Made by a program: the position numbers and the translations under genes
The notes under the pieces: generated by a model
Told to the model about the DNA's origin: nothing
The model's database searches: none
Seen by the model: the letters and a program-made list of their open reading frames with translations, nothing else
Source: Cladopsammia gracilis
Lineage: Eukaryota; Cnidaria; Anthozoa; Scleractinia; Dendrophylliidae
Length of the DNA stretch: 64,000 nucleotides
Direction: 5' to 3'
Assembly: GCA_022457155.1 (NCBI GenBank)
Contig: JAJGOT010000754.1
Coordinates: 216,032 to 280,031 of the forward strand
In this document: one piece after another, positions 10,101-21,066 of the stretch
How positions within the stretch are numbered: position 1 is the first letter of the stretch
Layout: each line of letters starts with the position of its first letter

Positions 10101-13100
10101 GAGGAAGAGCAGCAGGATTTTGTTATCTCAAGTGGAGCTTTCATTGGACTTTTTGTGGCTTTAGACAGTAAAAATCAGATGACTTAAGTTACATTTCAAG
10201 GTCCTATAAATTACATACATGTGCATTTTTAGAAATGTACTCTCTGTTAAAATCAAGTTTCTTGCTGACATAGAATTTAACTGGGAATTTCAGCATTTTC
10301 ACTCAGGTTTGAAATGCAGTAAAAGCATCAGATTCCTGTCCAGGATTTCAGAATAATTGTTAATCAAATGTAGATGTTTTATTGGATTTTTCTTCCAAAA
10401 AGTTGAAGCTTGAAACTATCCTTAATATGTACATAATTATTCTTTTTTCAGCTTGATGGGACTGACATAATCAAAGAGCTTTACAAGCGCATGGACCCGA
10501 CAGTAACCCAGCCTGACTGTGGAGACATCAAGGGAGATGTGCAGCTGTCCCTGAAGTATAACCACAGACAGCAGCTGTTACTTGTTAAAGTGATCCGAGC
10601 CAGAGATCTTGTACCTAGGGACCTTAATGGCAAGTCGGACCCATATGTAGTCCTGGATCTTGTTCCAGACTTGTAAGTTTTCATTAGGCAATGATTGACA
10701 CTTCTTTTTATTAGCCTTTCACGATTAAGTTCCTTCTTACACCGTGTATAGAAGAAAGTGTTTTTTTGTTGGTGTGGTGGGGGGTTACACTGTAACAGGG
10801 CATTTTCCTACTACAGAGAAACTTTCTGATGTTTGGGAACACACACTGAACATGTACATGTACTTTTCCAGGTAACAATTTTACTGTACTTTGCATCATA
10901 CATGTAGCATGCACATTTTCCAACCCCTAATTTTACATATACTAATATCTGCCAAATAGGTTATTATCTGGTACATGGGCATGACTAGCCAACCAATGAA
11001 CTTTCTTTTATGCTGATGGTGTTTACAGTTTAAATAGAACATTGCTCACAGTGATTCCTGCATTCAGTTCAGTTTCTGTTGCTACACCAAACCTTCAGTT
11101 GCACAATGCATGAAGCGATGCTGGTGTTGGTTGCATAGGTGCAGTGTACAGTACATGCTGCTGGGAGCTTGCCAGCTGTACTTGTACTTTGTGACATCAA
11201 TCTTATGAATGCCACTCGCTGCCACTACATGACATGTACAAACATGTACACATACAGACACAGTTGCCTGGCGATACTCCCTAACCTTTTCTTTCTCGCT
11301 TTGTTAAGTTCTATTCTGTTTGTAAATAAAACGATTTTAATGCTCTTTACATGTGGAAAACGCTCTGGAACAGGTCCTGTAGTCGATAACAATGTAAATA
11401 CATGTAATCCCCCTTCTGTTAGTATGTTTTCAAAGAATTTTTTCCGCACCCCGCTATTACTGACTCTCGTTATTATGGACACCTAATCCCAGTCCCAAGG
11501 GTGTCCGTAAGTGAGAATTGACTGTATTTGCAAGCATAGCCCTTTTCACGGTTAACCTTTCTCATTTGCATTACAATAAAATTCAACAAGATTGCGAGGC
11601 AGGTTAACTGCGAAAAGGGCTATTGTTATGCAAAAGTGTAATTTCATTTCTTGTTTGACTTTATGTTGCATTGGTGTTGCTTTTTTGTAAAGTTGAACTA
11701 GTGAGCAGCGCTTGTATGAACTTAAGTCTGTAAAACTGATTTATTTTCTCCTATGCATGCAGACTCCATCAGGGACTTATTAATCAGTTTTACAAACTTA
11801 AGTAATTTTTGTACAAATGCTGCTCACTTGTTCAGAATTACAAAATTATTCAAGCATATTTTTTGTGATTTTTGCTATTTTTAGCTTAATTTCAAACACA
11901 TGCATACAGCTGTACATGTAGCAGTATTATTGATTTTTTTAAAATTAGGAGCACTTTCAGCAGCATAATAAATAGACTGCATGTACAACTTATTTACCCC
12001 ACAGGAAAGGAGAAGGACAGAAAAAGACTGTGCACAAGGCAAAGACACTCAACCCTGTATTCAATGAGATCTTCTCCTTCCAACTGGAACAGTCTCACGT
12101 AGCAGACACCAAGCTGCGAGTGGCTGTCTGGGATCATGATTTCTTTGGCGAGGATGATTTCAATGGTGAAGGCGTGGTGGATCTGTCCAGGATTAACTTC
12201 AATACAGGCACCCATACAGACTGGTTCGTGCTTCAGCTTGAGGTACTGTGTTCACATGTACATATTATTTTAACACTTTATGCATTTAATGAAATATAAA
12301 CGCATTGCAGTGCTCTCACCAGAATTTTGCATTGAGTTATTTGAGCGAGTATAAACACTGTACAAATGTACTAAGGTTAAGTAACTTGACCTCAGTAAAT
12401 GGAACCCCCGTTAAACGTTTAATTGTAAACGCAACATAAATGATTTATTTTTTTAATACTTTAGACTGATTTCAGCATCAAAGGAGAATTGGAAATCAGC
12501 CTGGAGTATGAAGAACCTGAAAGTCTGATTGTGACAGTTCACAAAGCTTACAACATCAAGGCTGGCAACACTCTGAGAAATACATCTGATGCCTTTGTGA
12601 AGTGTGCAATTTCTGGCACTAACTTTCACCATGAAACCAAGGTCAGGGTTTACATCAGTGCTGTCATTAAGGGCTGGTAGCCGGCCAAAACAGCCAGCTA
12701 CTTGCCCATCCTCGGCCGTCTACTTTCATTTCATTTCACTGTTACTGTTGAAGAGAAAGCTTACAGTAATAAAAAAATCCATCAAAATTACTTGTAAGAC
12801 ATTCCTTCTAATTTTTTAGTCAAAGTAAAGATGTATCAATCTGTATTACAACAGTTTTAAACATCGGCAGCCAATGTGCATGTTATGGGCTACTCAATCT
12901 CTTTTGAAGTTATCGAAGGTCTGTGGGTAGTGCCTGGAACATTTTCACAGGTGAATCCCAGGTTTGCGCGTAATCTCCGGGAAAAAACATGGCGTCCGTT
13001 CGAGTGCCAAGCCGCCTACACTGTACTTTCCATTTTCAACCTGCTACTTACAAAATTAATGATAGCCCTGGCTTACATACATTGTACATCTGTAGTTCTT

Positions 13101-16100
13101 CATCTGTTGCACGAGTTGTAACATTTGGATAAAATTTCACTTGATTGCTTGATTGCTTGATCACTCAATCAGCTGTAAACATTGAGTTGTTGATATGTAA
13201 TGGTCACCTGCCTTGCATAAAGGGACAGCAATGGAGGGGAGTTGGATGCAGGGGGGGGGGGGGGGAGATTGATAAAGCAGAACGTCTAGGAGAGGGGAGG
13301 GTCTGAAGGTGTGCAGAATCTTTTATTAAGAGTGTTTGTTATTGTGCAGTTCCATAAAAAATCCATACCCACCCCATGGAAAGTCATTGGAAATTCCTAG
13401 GGGGAAGGGGTTGTTAAAAGCCAACATTTTAGAAGTAAAGTATGAGGCTAAACTGGAATTTTCTTAGGGGGACGAGGGGGTGCTAAACAAAAAACCTTCC
13501 GTGGGAGGAGTATGGATATTTTCTGGAACTGCACAATCCCATGTTGGCTAAGTACATTCATGTACATGTAGGAGCCTTTGATTTAATGCCTTGCAACACA
13601 GTGCAGCATTTAACCCATTGAGTCCATTTTTTGACCACTTGCAACATGAAAACCAAACATCCTTTCTTTGCAATGGTTGGTTCATCACTTTTTCATTTGG
13701 GGCAGGCACACAAAGCAAAATTTCCATCTACATCTTTTTCATGTAAATGCTGGAGAAAGTGAGAATATTTCACAAGAAGTGGCAATTGGTAGAAAGATCA
13801 AATTTTTTCTGTGATATATTAGGTTTCTTGTTGGAGAAATAATAATCATGTAATGTGATTTGTAGATTAAGATCATGTGACACTCTTGGGGATCACATGT
13901 GCTCCTCGATTGCATCATTCTATGATTTAACTTCTCGGCTTGCAGCTTATGTTATTCAGTTCAAGTTGTAACCTTCTTTCGGTTTGTATTAAAGCTAGAT
14001 CTATTATTTCTTGCATGTATCTCAGTATCTCTGGCCCAATTCAGGGGACTAAGGGATGGACTATTTTATTAACGGGGTGGGAGGGCAATTTTTCTGAACA
14101 TGGATTTTTTTTTCTGTCTTGAGGCTGTGCAAGAATTTTTTTCGAGATTGTTCCATAGTTTTCTTTGGCTCGCTATGCATGAATTTTTTTTCTCTCATTT
14201 TGCTGTGCAGGAATATAACTATATTATATTAGGTCCATCCCTTACCTCATTTGAGCTTGCTTAGGAAGACTTCTTCATGAATCCTGTCTAAGATGGTAAG
14301 CAAAAACATCTTTTGATGTAAAAAGTGATGATGTCACAAATGGTACAAGGACTGTGTATCATCACGGGCAGTTTGAAGTGGTTCAGGGCCCGGTTGTTCA
14401 AAGCCCAATTAGTGCTAATCCTAGGTTAATTACCATGACAACTCATATGTTCTGTTGACAGTTAATCCAGGATTAGAATCAGGCTTTGAACAACTCGGCC
14501 CAGGTGTCAATAGGTTAATACCAACCTCCAAATTTACAAATTCTGTTATTGAAATAAGGTAAATTAAATTGCAATGGAGACCTTATGTGCCCTTACCAAC
14601 CACTACTCACTCACGGTTATAAAATTATCTGAAAGCAGCCATACCATGTATTAAACATTCATCCTTTAAATAATTTGTCCTTCTATGTGTCATCATGTTT
14701 AGGTTGTAAGCGGCTCCCTGAATCCAGAATTTGAAGAAACATTTGAGTTTGAAGTTCCACGGGAAGAGTTTTCTTCAAGGTACAGTTGTGTAGTACCTTT
14801 TTAATACATACTGTACAACCACTTTAACAGCTTATTGAAATTTGGTCATATTAACAGGAATGATAATGGTCTTATTAATGAGTTTTTGGGAATATTTGTA
14901 ATATCATACATGTTCATTGTACTGATAAATCAGCTTGCCACATTAAATCATACCAATCACAGAGTATAATGCTAATCACCTATCAATTTGAATCACAAAA
15001 TTTTCAATCAAAACTATATTAATTTTATTTTCAGTTTTTCTTTGCTTTTGCTATCAACATATACATTGTTTATGTGCATACATGTACATTGTATCAAGTG
15101 GCCGTATTAATGGGGTAAATTTTGTAAGGAAAATAACTGCATAATTAAGTTAGGTGTAACTGCATAAATTAGGTGTAACTCCTCCTTAGAGGATGCAAAA
15201 TTGAATGAATTTATTTTCCATGAGTGAAAATGGAATTTGCTATGCATTGTATCTTCAAAAGGTGGGATGCAAAAAAGTATTGAAATATTTTTCAAAGCAA
15301 CGACAACTGACTTGATTTTGAAAGACATATTTCAACAATCCTTTGTCATCTTCAGTTTGAAATTTTAAGTTACAAAGTTGAGTTTATACTAAGTAAATGA
15401 AAAAACACCTTTGACAAGTAAATGAAAGAATGTGTGACAATACGCCATTAAAAAGAAAGTTTTAAATTAACATGATGCAACTGTTGGTTCAAAGAAGGTT
15501 GTTGCCATTTGATATGCAAAGCTTCCTTTATCTTAAGCTGAAAATTAGTGGAAGCATGATCTAAGATATTGAAACAATTGGGTGAACATAAACTGTGGCA
15601 TTCTTTAGAGTCTTCCAGGTGTTCTCTAAAGAATGCCATAGTTTATGGGGGGGGGGCTTCCCTTAAATTCGCCCCTGGTACCCCCTGACAGCTTTTTTGT
15701 GTTACGGTTTAATTGATAACGCTGTTAGACAAAAAAAAACGTGCTATGTTGCTTAAGCAGTCATGTTTACCTTGACAGAGCTGTGCTGTTTCACCTCCTT
15801 GACAAAGAATTAGTGGGAAGCAACAGTTCATTAGGACAAGTTCATATACAACTCAAACACCTGGACTTGGATGAGCCTGTTACACAGCGCTACCCTCTGG
15901 CTGATCTTGTAAGTTCTGTATCTTACCCTTGTGGTAATTGCAGACTATTCCACCTCTGCTTAATGTCTAGACTGTACATTTTTGCCTCACGTTCGGTGGA
16001 ATTGTCTTATTTGTTGCCCAAACGCTGTCTGTTTCAGTTTATTCGTTAGAATGTTAAAAATTATCTCATTCACCAAGATTGTTCACTGCATGAGTATTGG

Positions 16101-18140
16101 CCAAATCTATTTCTTTGTTTTAGCGTAGACGGAGACGAAAGCACTCTTTAAAGAGGGTATATTTAACAGTGAGGTTATTAGATTAAGACTTGGGACAATG
16201 ATTTTGAAACGTTTCATAAAAAGAGTAGCGAGTAATCCAGGTGTGGGGGCAATTATACAAGAGACGGCTATCACTCATCTAACCCCTTTCTCCCAAGAGT
16301 GCCAAAAATCCAAAATTTCATTTTGTAAAATATTAAATGGTACCATGCAAAAGTACTGCCAAAGAGGTTTCATTTGAATGGTCACACCATAGGATTTCGT
16401 CGACAGACTCAAAAGTTAGAACAAATGGTACCATGCAAAAGTACTGCTGAAGAGGTTTCATTTGAATGGTCACACCATAGGATTTCGTCCACAGACTCAA
16501 AAGTTAGAACAAATGGTACCATGCAAAAGTACTGCTGAAGAGGTTTCATTTGAATGGTCACACCATAGGATTTCTTCGACAGACTCAAAAGTTAGAACAA
16601 CACTACTTGTCTTCAAAATTGACTCTGGGAGTGAAAGGGTTAAAGATACATGGTTGTATTCCTCTTCCACTTGCGTTCGATGATCGATGAATTAAATCTG
16701 CTGATTAGTTTCCCATTGTTTGTGGTAGAAAAATGAGTCTTACAAGCGAGCGGAATGGGCGCAGAATGCTGTGGCACAGGAATTCAGAGAAGCAATGTAC
16801 GCACATGCGTTGTACAGACATCCTCTCTTCTTACGTGGAATTGAAACCAAAGGACGAAAGGTAGGGCTTTAAACGAGTTCTACGATATACATGTAACCTG
16901 TATTTGTGTGATGGTGTCGTCCTATTTGAAAATAAGGCTTTTTTTTTCATACATGTATGTAGGCAGTTGTGATGTTTAAGTCCCTCAATAAATTAGCCCC
17001 AGTGTACTTTCAGGACCTATTCAATGCACGAAGCACAAATTACAATTTACGAAATTCGTGCGGTAAACTAACATTGCCCAAGCCATGCACCAATTATCTT
17101 AAGCGTAGCTTTAGCTATAGCGGGGCTCAGTTGTGAAACTCCTTACCACAAGATGTAAGGAATGTCCATTCCATAGGGCAATTTAAAAGGGAAATAAACC
17201 GACTATTTCAATCATCGGTTTCCCACTCGGCAACTTTGTAAAACAGTAAGTGAAGTGTGTATATATATTTTTTGATATAATTATCACTTTTTATATACTG
17301 AATGATTTTACCGAGTTTAAATAAAGTTATATGTATGTATGTGTGTATGTATGTATGTAACAACTGAGTTCTAGTTGTGGAATCGGTTACATACTGTATC
17401 CCCTCCGTTCACCGTTTTCTGAATGGTCACGATATTCAATGTCAGCATCATTGTACTTTTAATTCATGCCAGTTACATTCATATGGTAGTCACATGAAAG
17501 GAATCATATTTAAGTTTCCCTGATCATGGCGCGTTTGATGTCGTGATTGCCACCGATCTGAAACGTGTAACGGCTCCTCTTTAGTACAGATGTTTGATCT
17601 TCTCTCGCACAAACAAACTATGGTAGAAAAGATGAATGAATGGTATTTTGATATACTTAGAAAGGGCACCCCATCTTCATACAACAGTTTCGTTAGAAGC
17701 TAACATTAAAAACTCTTTAATCTCACTTTGCCCTGAAATATTTCGGCAGTACCCATGATACACCTGGATGGAGAGAAAGCGAGAGAGAAAAACTGCAAAG
17801 TGTTTGATGTAAACAGCTGGAGGACTGCGATTAGGACTTAAACTATTGACCCTAATAGATTGACGCGGTTGAAAACCAGAGCTTTGTTTGGACTCCCCGC
17901 ATGAAACAGTTTCATTTGGAACTAATGCGTCGCATATCAGCTAACTATCCCTCCATTATCCTTCACCATTACTGAAGGCCAGAATGGAAGTACGCCCCAC
18001 AGTTTCTTTCGAAACTACATGTAATATAGCGCTGATCTAATAACCATCATTCCCTCCTTGTGTTGTAGATGTATTCGCTCAGCAGTCGGAGTGCTGGTTC
18101 TTCGGCCAAAGTGTTCCTGGTCAATGGTATACCCGGTTAA
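6917..18140 (+). CDS. Tandem C2-domain protein, probably N-myristoylated (8 coding exons, 421 aa)
   Basis: Coding exons are 6917-7135, 10452-10672, 12005-12242, 12465-12641, 14703-14779, 15779-15908, 16729-16860 and 18069-18140; every junction is GT-AG and phases agree. The start follows an in-frame TAA at 6881 and has G at -3 and +4. Residues 1-7 (MGTGAST) fit the N-myristoylation consensus, and a basic stretch lies at about 49-65. C2A (about 98-226) resembles synaptotagmin/rabphilin C2 domains and keeps all five expected calcium-site aspartates: D130, D136, D190, D192 and D198. C2B (about 230-354) is degenerate: it keeps D268, D319 and E321 but has N/T near 261-262 and S327 where aspartates are expected. 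A probable helix (about 360-391) and a Ser-rich tail follow. There is no signal peptide or transmembrane segment. By family knowledge it would bind acidic membranes, perhaps with calcium, in vesicle traffic. The exact subfamily is not recognised. Confidence 0.88.
7868..9307. mobile_element. 1.43-kb TIR element with CAATG target duplication
   Basis: The element at 7873-9302 begins TGTGGTTCCAGAAAATATCC and ends in the exact inverse complement; the inverted repeats match for about 29 bp and then imperfectly to about 38 bp. CAATG is duplicated at 7868-7872 and 9303-9307. The sub-terminal regions are G-rich repeats (GGAATTTCC...GGGGG). No transposase is visible inside. A 193-bp relative lies at 13343-13535. 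Confidence 0.65.
8521..8720. repeat. Diverged tandem repeat, unit about 83-90 bp
   Basis: TAGCGGATAAYTGCGAAGCR starts at 8521 and at 8604, and a worn third copy (TAGCGGCTAGAAGCGCA) starts at 8694. The units share ACGGCGCTTGTTCACAAAC. Confidence 0.75.
10452..10672 (+). CDS. C2 gene coding exon 2 (C2A, first half)
   Basis: The acceptor is TTTTTTCAG and the donor GTAAGT. It encodes residues 74-146 plus two bases of codon 147, including the first calcium loop with D130 and D136 in the DLNGKSDPYV motif typical of C2 domains. Confidence 0.93.
11538..11621. mobile_element. Small TIR element in intron 2
   Basis: AGCCCTTTTCACGGTTAAC and its inverse GTTAACTGCGAAAAGGGCT bound an 84-bp non-coding sequence. 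Confidence 0.6.
11694..11834. repeat. Inverted repeat (foldback) in intron 2
   Basis: Arms at 11694-11744 and 11779-11834 pair imperfectly, sharing GTGAGCAGC/GCTGCTCAC, GAACTTAAG/CTTAAGT and GTAAAACTGATT/AATCAGTTTTAC. The loop is about 35 bp. Confidence 0.7.
12005..12242 (+). CDS. C2 gene coding exon 3 (C2A, second half)
   Basis: The acceptor is TTTACCCCACAG and the donor GTACTG. It holds the TLNPVFNE motif and the third calcium loop WDHDFFGEDD (D190, D192, D198), both diagnostic of synaptotagmin-type C2 domains. Confidence 0.93.
12465..12641 (+). CDS. C2 gene coding exon 4 (C2B, first half)
   Basis: The acceptor is ATACTTTAG and the donor GTCAGG; phase 0 on both sides. It encodes GELEISLEY, which starts the second C2 domain. 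Its loop 1 has NTLRNTSDAF, lacking the first aspartate. Confidence 0.9.
13241..13266. repeat. Poly-G tract
   Basis: A run of about 16 G in intron 4. Its exact length is unreliable in any assembly. Confidence 0.8.
13343..13535. mobile_element. 193-bp TIR element related to 7873-9302
   Basis: TGTGCAGTTCC at the left and GGAACTGCACA at the right bound the element, with the same GAAAATATCCATAC sub-terminal block and G-rich interior as the element at 7873-9302. It appears to be an internally deleted relative. No clean target duplication is visible. Confidence 0.65.
14386..14501. mobile_element. MITE with GGGCCCGGTTGTTCAAAGCC ends, intron 4
   Basis: The left end GGGCCCGGTTGTTCAAAGC is repeated in inverse as GGCTTTGAACAACTCGGCCC. 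A second inner pair is CTAATCCTAGGTTAA and TTAATCCAGGATTAG. About 116 bp, non-coding. Confidence 0.7.
14703..14779 (+). CDS. C2 gene coding exon 5 (C2B, middle)
   Basis: The acceptor is CATGTTTAG and the donor GTACAG, leaving phase 2. It encodes SLNPEFEETFEFEV, the C2B counterpart of TLNPVFNEIFSFQL in C2A. Confidence 0.9.
15779..15908 (+). CDS. C2 gene coding exon 6 (C2B, end)
   Basis: The acceptor is ACCTTGACAG and the donor GTAAGT. It encodes the final C2B strands and the degenerate third loop LLDKELVGSNSSLG, in which S327 replaces the expected aspartate. Confidence 0.9.
16279..16643. mobile_element. piggyBac-like MITE carrying three 88-bp tandem units
   Basis: Ends CCCCTTTCTCCCAAGAG and CTCTGGGAGTGAAAGGG are imperfect inverse complements. 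The right flank is TTAA and the left CTAA. Inside, units starting AAATGGTACCATGCAAAAGT at 16335, 16423 and 16511 repeat with an 88-bp period and only a few differences. It lies in intron 6 of the C2 gene. Confidence 0.8.
16729..16860 (+). CDS. C2 gene coding exon 7 (C-terminal helix)
   Basis: The acceptor is TGTGGTAG and the donor GTAGGG; phase 0, 44 codons. The peptide has a run with helical character (AEWAQNAVAQEFREAMYAH) and then a basic end (GIETKGRK). I recognise no domain. Confidence 0.82.
16969..17350 (+). pseudogene. Dead LINE 3' end: reverse-transcriptase ORF tail and (ATGT)n tail
   Basis: In one frame from 16969 the translation contains MFKSLNKLAPVYFQDLF, then NYLKRSFSYSGAQL, a TGA at 17134 where the family has Trp before NSLP, then QFKREINRLF and TAA at 17239. 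This is the usual C-terminus of non-LTR retrotransposon polyproteins. An AATAAAGTTAT end and an (ATGT)n tail follow. It is a 5'-truncated, sense-oriented copy in intron 7 of the C2 gene. Confidence 0.85.
18069..18140 (+). CDS. C2 gene coding exon 8 (terminal, with stop)
   Basis: The acceptor CCTTGTGTTGTAG is strong. The exon continues in phase 0 for 23 codons (MYSLSSRSAGSSAKVF...) and ends with TAA at 18138-18140. It was too short to appear as a separate ORF; the frame and the splice site are the evidence. Confidence 0.72.
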   Translation: MYSLSSRSAGSSAKVFLVNGIPG

Positions 18141-18653
18141 TACACCGTACTCACAAGACGCCGTTTTTTCTTTCACTTGCCAACTGTACATAGACAATTT
18201 TTAATCGAGCATTGTCTAGTCTGGGCGTTTTTTGGCCCGTTTTGATCCTGTTCTCTAGTTTGATGATGTCGCCGATGGCGCTACAGAATCACACTCGCCC
18301 AGGCTTTACGCGTATAACGAAAGAAGATAGAAGTCTAGGTACAAGGCCAATTGTAATGTTTTCCTTCCCAGAATGAAGCCTGAAGTCATTTAAACTGGTT
18401 CAACTTGTGATCAGTCTGTGGATAAAATCCTACCGTGTGTTCTTTCCAATGAAGTTGTTTGTTTTTCAGAAGTTTGGAAACTATAAAGTGCATGTACAAT
18501 GTAGGTTTTTACGTGGAAACTCGTTTTCGTTCGCGAAAAAAGCTTTTCTCTACGAATTTTTTATTTTCAGTCCACAGAGCAATATTATTGTTTTTAGAGA
18601 TGGTACACGAAATCTTGGGAGGGCTGGGGTCTCTAACGCCCTCGGACCCTGAC

Positions 18654-18659
18654 AATAAA
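18654..18659 (+). terminator. Candidate polyadenylation signal of the C2 gene
   Basis: This is an AATAAA hexamer 514 bp after the C2 stop codon. It would give a 3' UTR of about 0.5 kb. Other hexamers cannot be excluded. Confidence 0.4.
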
Positions 18660-18829
18660 CATTTATGCTATGTGGCAACTTGTAGATAGAGAAGCATCCA
18701 GGCTCAGTGTTATGCATTATTATTATTACGATGACTATCTATAACTACTATTATTATTACGAGAACTATCATTGCAGTATTGTGCGCATTATTTTACTGA
18801 TGTATAACGGCCGCATAGCTGTTCTAGAT

Positions 18830-19195
18830 GAGGTTACCGTAAATACTCTATTAAGCCCCCGGGGGGACTTATTGATTTCAGGTGCTTTATGAGGGGGGTG
18901 GGGACGCTTATTACAATTTAGCGAAACACAAGCAGTTCACCACTCATTGATTACCTTAATAATGATCATTTTTAGTGCAACTACCGGCTATATTTTCCCC
19001 AAAACTCGCGAGTACTGCGTACATGAATTTGCGCCCGGATTGGAACGGTACAAATGTGCCGGTTATACAGTCAGCCGTTATATTTTTGATTGTCTGGGTT
19101 GTGAAGGAAAGGGGGGTGTTTGGGGGGGGGGGGGGGGGGGGCTTAATGAATTTCTTGCTCCAAAAAGGGGGGCTTATGAGAGACGGGAGTAACAG
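18830..19195. repeat. Degenerate G-rich repeat with long poly-G
   Basis: CTCTATTAAGCCCCCGGGGG at about 18848 and GGGGGGCTTATGAG near 19168 look like worn inverted ends. A run of about 20 G lies near 19121-19141. Confidence 0.45.
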
Positions 19196-19551
19196 CCGTA
19201 TAGCCGTATTGTGTTTAGATATCCTGATGCAAACACCCGAGGGGTTTTGGGAGAATAAATAGTACTTAGGTAAACCTCGTGACGTCTCTCTGTAGTACAT
19301 AACGTCTTCAGCTATTTATTTTTTATATTTATTTAATAGTTTATATTGGTTTTATTAAAATTTTGTATTTCGTAGTGCCTGTTGATTCTTGTGTACCACT
19401 TTCGAACGGTTATGATGTAGTTAAAAAGTCGTAAAAGAACGACGAAAGTGCTAATTGTGGTCATCCGAGCCATGTGAAGGTCTAAACGTTTTGCTGATAT
19501 AATGGCAAAGGTAGTTTATATTATGACTTCTCGGCACCTGGAATTTATGAC

Positions 19552-19815
19552 GTCATCTATGACAGCTAGCGCGCCTCCCGGCAGAGGTTACCGCCACCAG
19601 CAACAGAATCCCAGCTGGTCAGTTTTAAAGGAGCTATGTCATCTATGACAGGTAGCGCGCCTCCCCGGGTAGAGGTTACCGCCGCCAGCAACAGAATCCC
19701 AGCTGGTCAGTTTAAAAGGAGCTATGTCATCTATGACAGGTAGCGCGCCTCCCCGGGTAGAGGTTACCGCCACCAGCAGCAGAATCCCAGCTGGGCAGTT
19801 TTTAAGGAGCTTTGT
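19552..19815. repeat. Tandem repeat, three units of about 87 bp
   Basis: Units starting GTCATCTATGACAGSTAGCG at 19552, 19638 and 19726 differ by a few substitutions. They are GC-richer than their surroundings (GAGGTTACCGCC, CAGAATCCCAGCTGG). This is a different sequence from the 88-bp units of the piggyBac-like MITEs. Confidence 0.9.
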
Positions 19816-20710
19816 CAAGGGACTTTTGAAGTTTTCTGGCAAAACTGCCCCAAATTAAAACTAAGTACCTTTGTTGAACACCGGCAAAATGCTTACAGAA
19901 CATCAAGAGGAGTTATCAAGCAGCAAATTTTCGAAAAGAGAATAAAACATTCAAAGTTTTAGCGAGTTTTCCAAGACAGGGGCCGTTTTTTTTTTTTATG
20001 AAGTTGCAATCCATTTCCATCCTGGCCATCTGCAGCCTAAGACACTTATTTTTAATCTTAGAGCACTGGTAGAGTAATGTTAAACAGAACTGGTCCATTA
20101 TGTTTGGTTTTTCCCTGATATAAATATTTATTATATAAACACCAATGAAATACCAGGTGAGCTTTCGCGCGTAAACTTCATATCTTCACACGTGAGAATA
20201 ACATGTTATCTTCACACGTGAAAAGATCACCGTTGCTATGGTTTCATAATAAATCGCGCCTTTCGCAACCGCGCCTTTGTCAAAGTAGTCTCGACACAAT
20301 TTCCGAAATCTAAAATTCTATGGGCAATTATTTTAGGATAGCCCTTATTACATTGTAAAGGAAAGGAATATGTATTTCGTTCACGCGTTTAAATAAAGGT
20401 CGTGTACTTCTTCCATTTTTTAGTTGTTACACGTTGTTCTACTTAAGACTACAAAAAAAAAAACATTAAAGTGAAATGGTTTGATTTCATTGGCGTTTAT
20501 ATAATAAACAGAACATTACATGGCCGCTTGAAGATACGAAATTTCTCTTCTCTTCTACAACGCTCGAAGAGAAATTTCTTATCTTCGCGCGGCCATATAA
20601 TATCCTCTATGTCTTCGATTTTTAAAAGTAACACTAAAAATGGTGACATAGCCCATGTAAGTCCCGCGTACACACCGCCTTCAAGCGGAGTAGTTGGCGA
20701 CTAAGGCCCG

Positions 20711-21066
20711 GTTCAAACAGAAGAGCTTAGATAACAACGGTCTGGACCACCTCGGACACTTATTGAGAATTATATAACGAATGTCGACACTTAGAATTTT
20801 ATTTCCTATGAATTTTTAAGTGTAAAAAAGAAAATCTAAAATCCCCACTCAGGATTGAACCTGTGACCTCAGCTAGGATTAGGCTTACATAGCCTACCGT
20901 ACCACTGTACCACCTAGTTTCTCGGGTTGCTTAGGCCTAACTTTAACTATATAAACTGCTAACCCCAACCTCGACTGAAAGCTAACCAGTTACTCTGTTA
21001 TGTAAGTCTCAATAAGGTGTCCGAGGTGATCCAGGCCGTTGTTATCTAAGGTCTTCCTGTTCAAAC
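20711..21066. mobile_element. Inner TIR element with 8-bp duplication GTTCAAAC (hAT-like)
   Basis: The 340-bp element at 20719-21058 has inverted ends of about 60 bp (AGAAGAGCTTAGATAACAAC against GTTGTTATCTAAGGTCTTCC). GTTCAAAC lies on both sides (20711-20718 and 21059-21066). An 8-bp duplication is typical of hAT elements. It interrupts the outer MITE. Its interior holds the minus-strand tRNA-like sequence at 20842-20917. Confidence 0.85.
20842..20917 (-). ncRNA. tRNA-like segment inside the inner TIR element
   Basis: On the minus strand, box A TGGTACAGTGG and box B GGTTCAATCCT both match Pol III consensus at tRNA-like spacing. The stems are imperfect, so it is a tRNA relic or SINE head rather than a functional tRNA gene. 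Confidence 0.5.

Larger units (their letters stand above)
7136..10451 (+). other. Intron 1 of the C2 gene
   Basis: A 3.3-kb intron containing a 1.4-kb TIR element (7873-9302) and a diverged tandem repeat at 8521-8720. The remainder is AT-rich with no further exon that keeps the phase. Confidence 0.7.

Noticed and set aside
16335..16598. Regular 88-bp repeats considered as a CRISPR-like array
   Set aside because: The units are contiguous with no unique spacers, lie within a MITE in a eukaryotic intron and recur at other loci.
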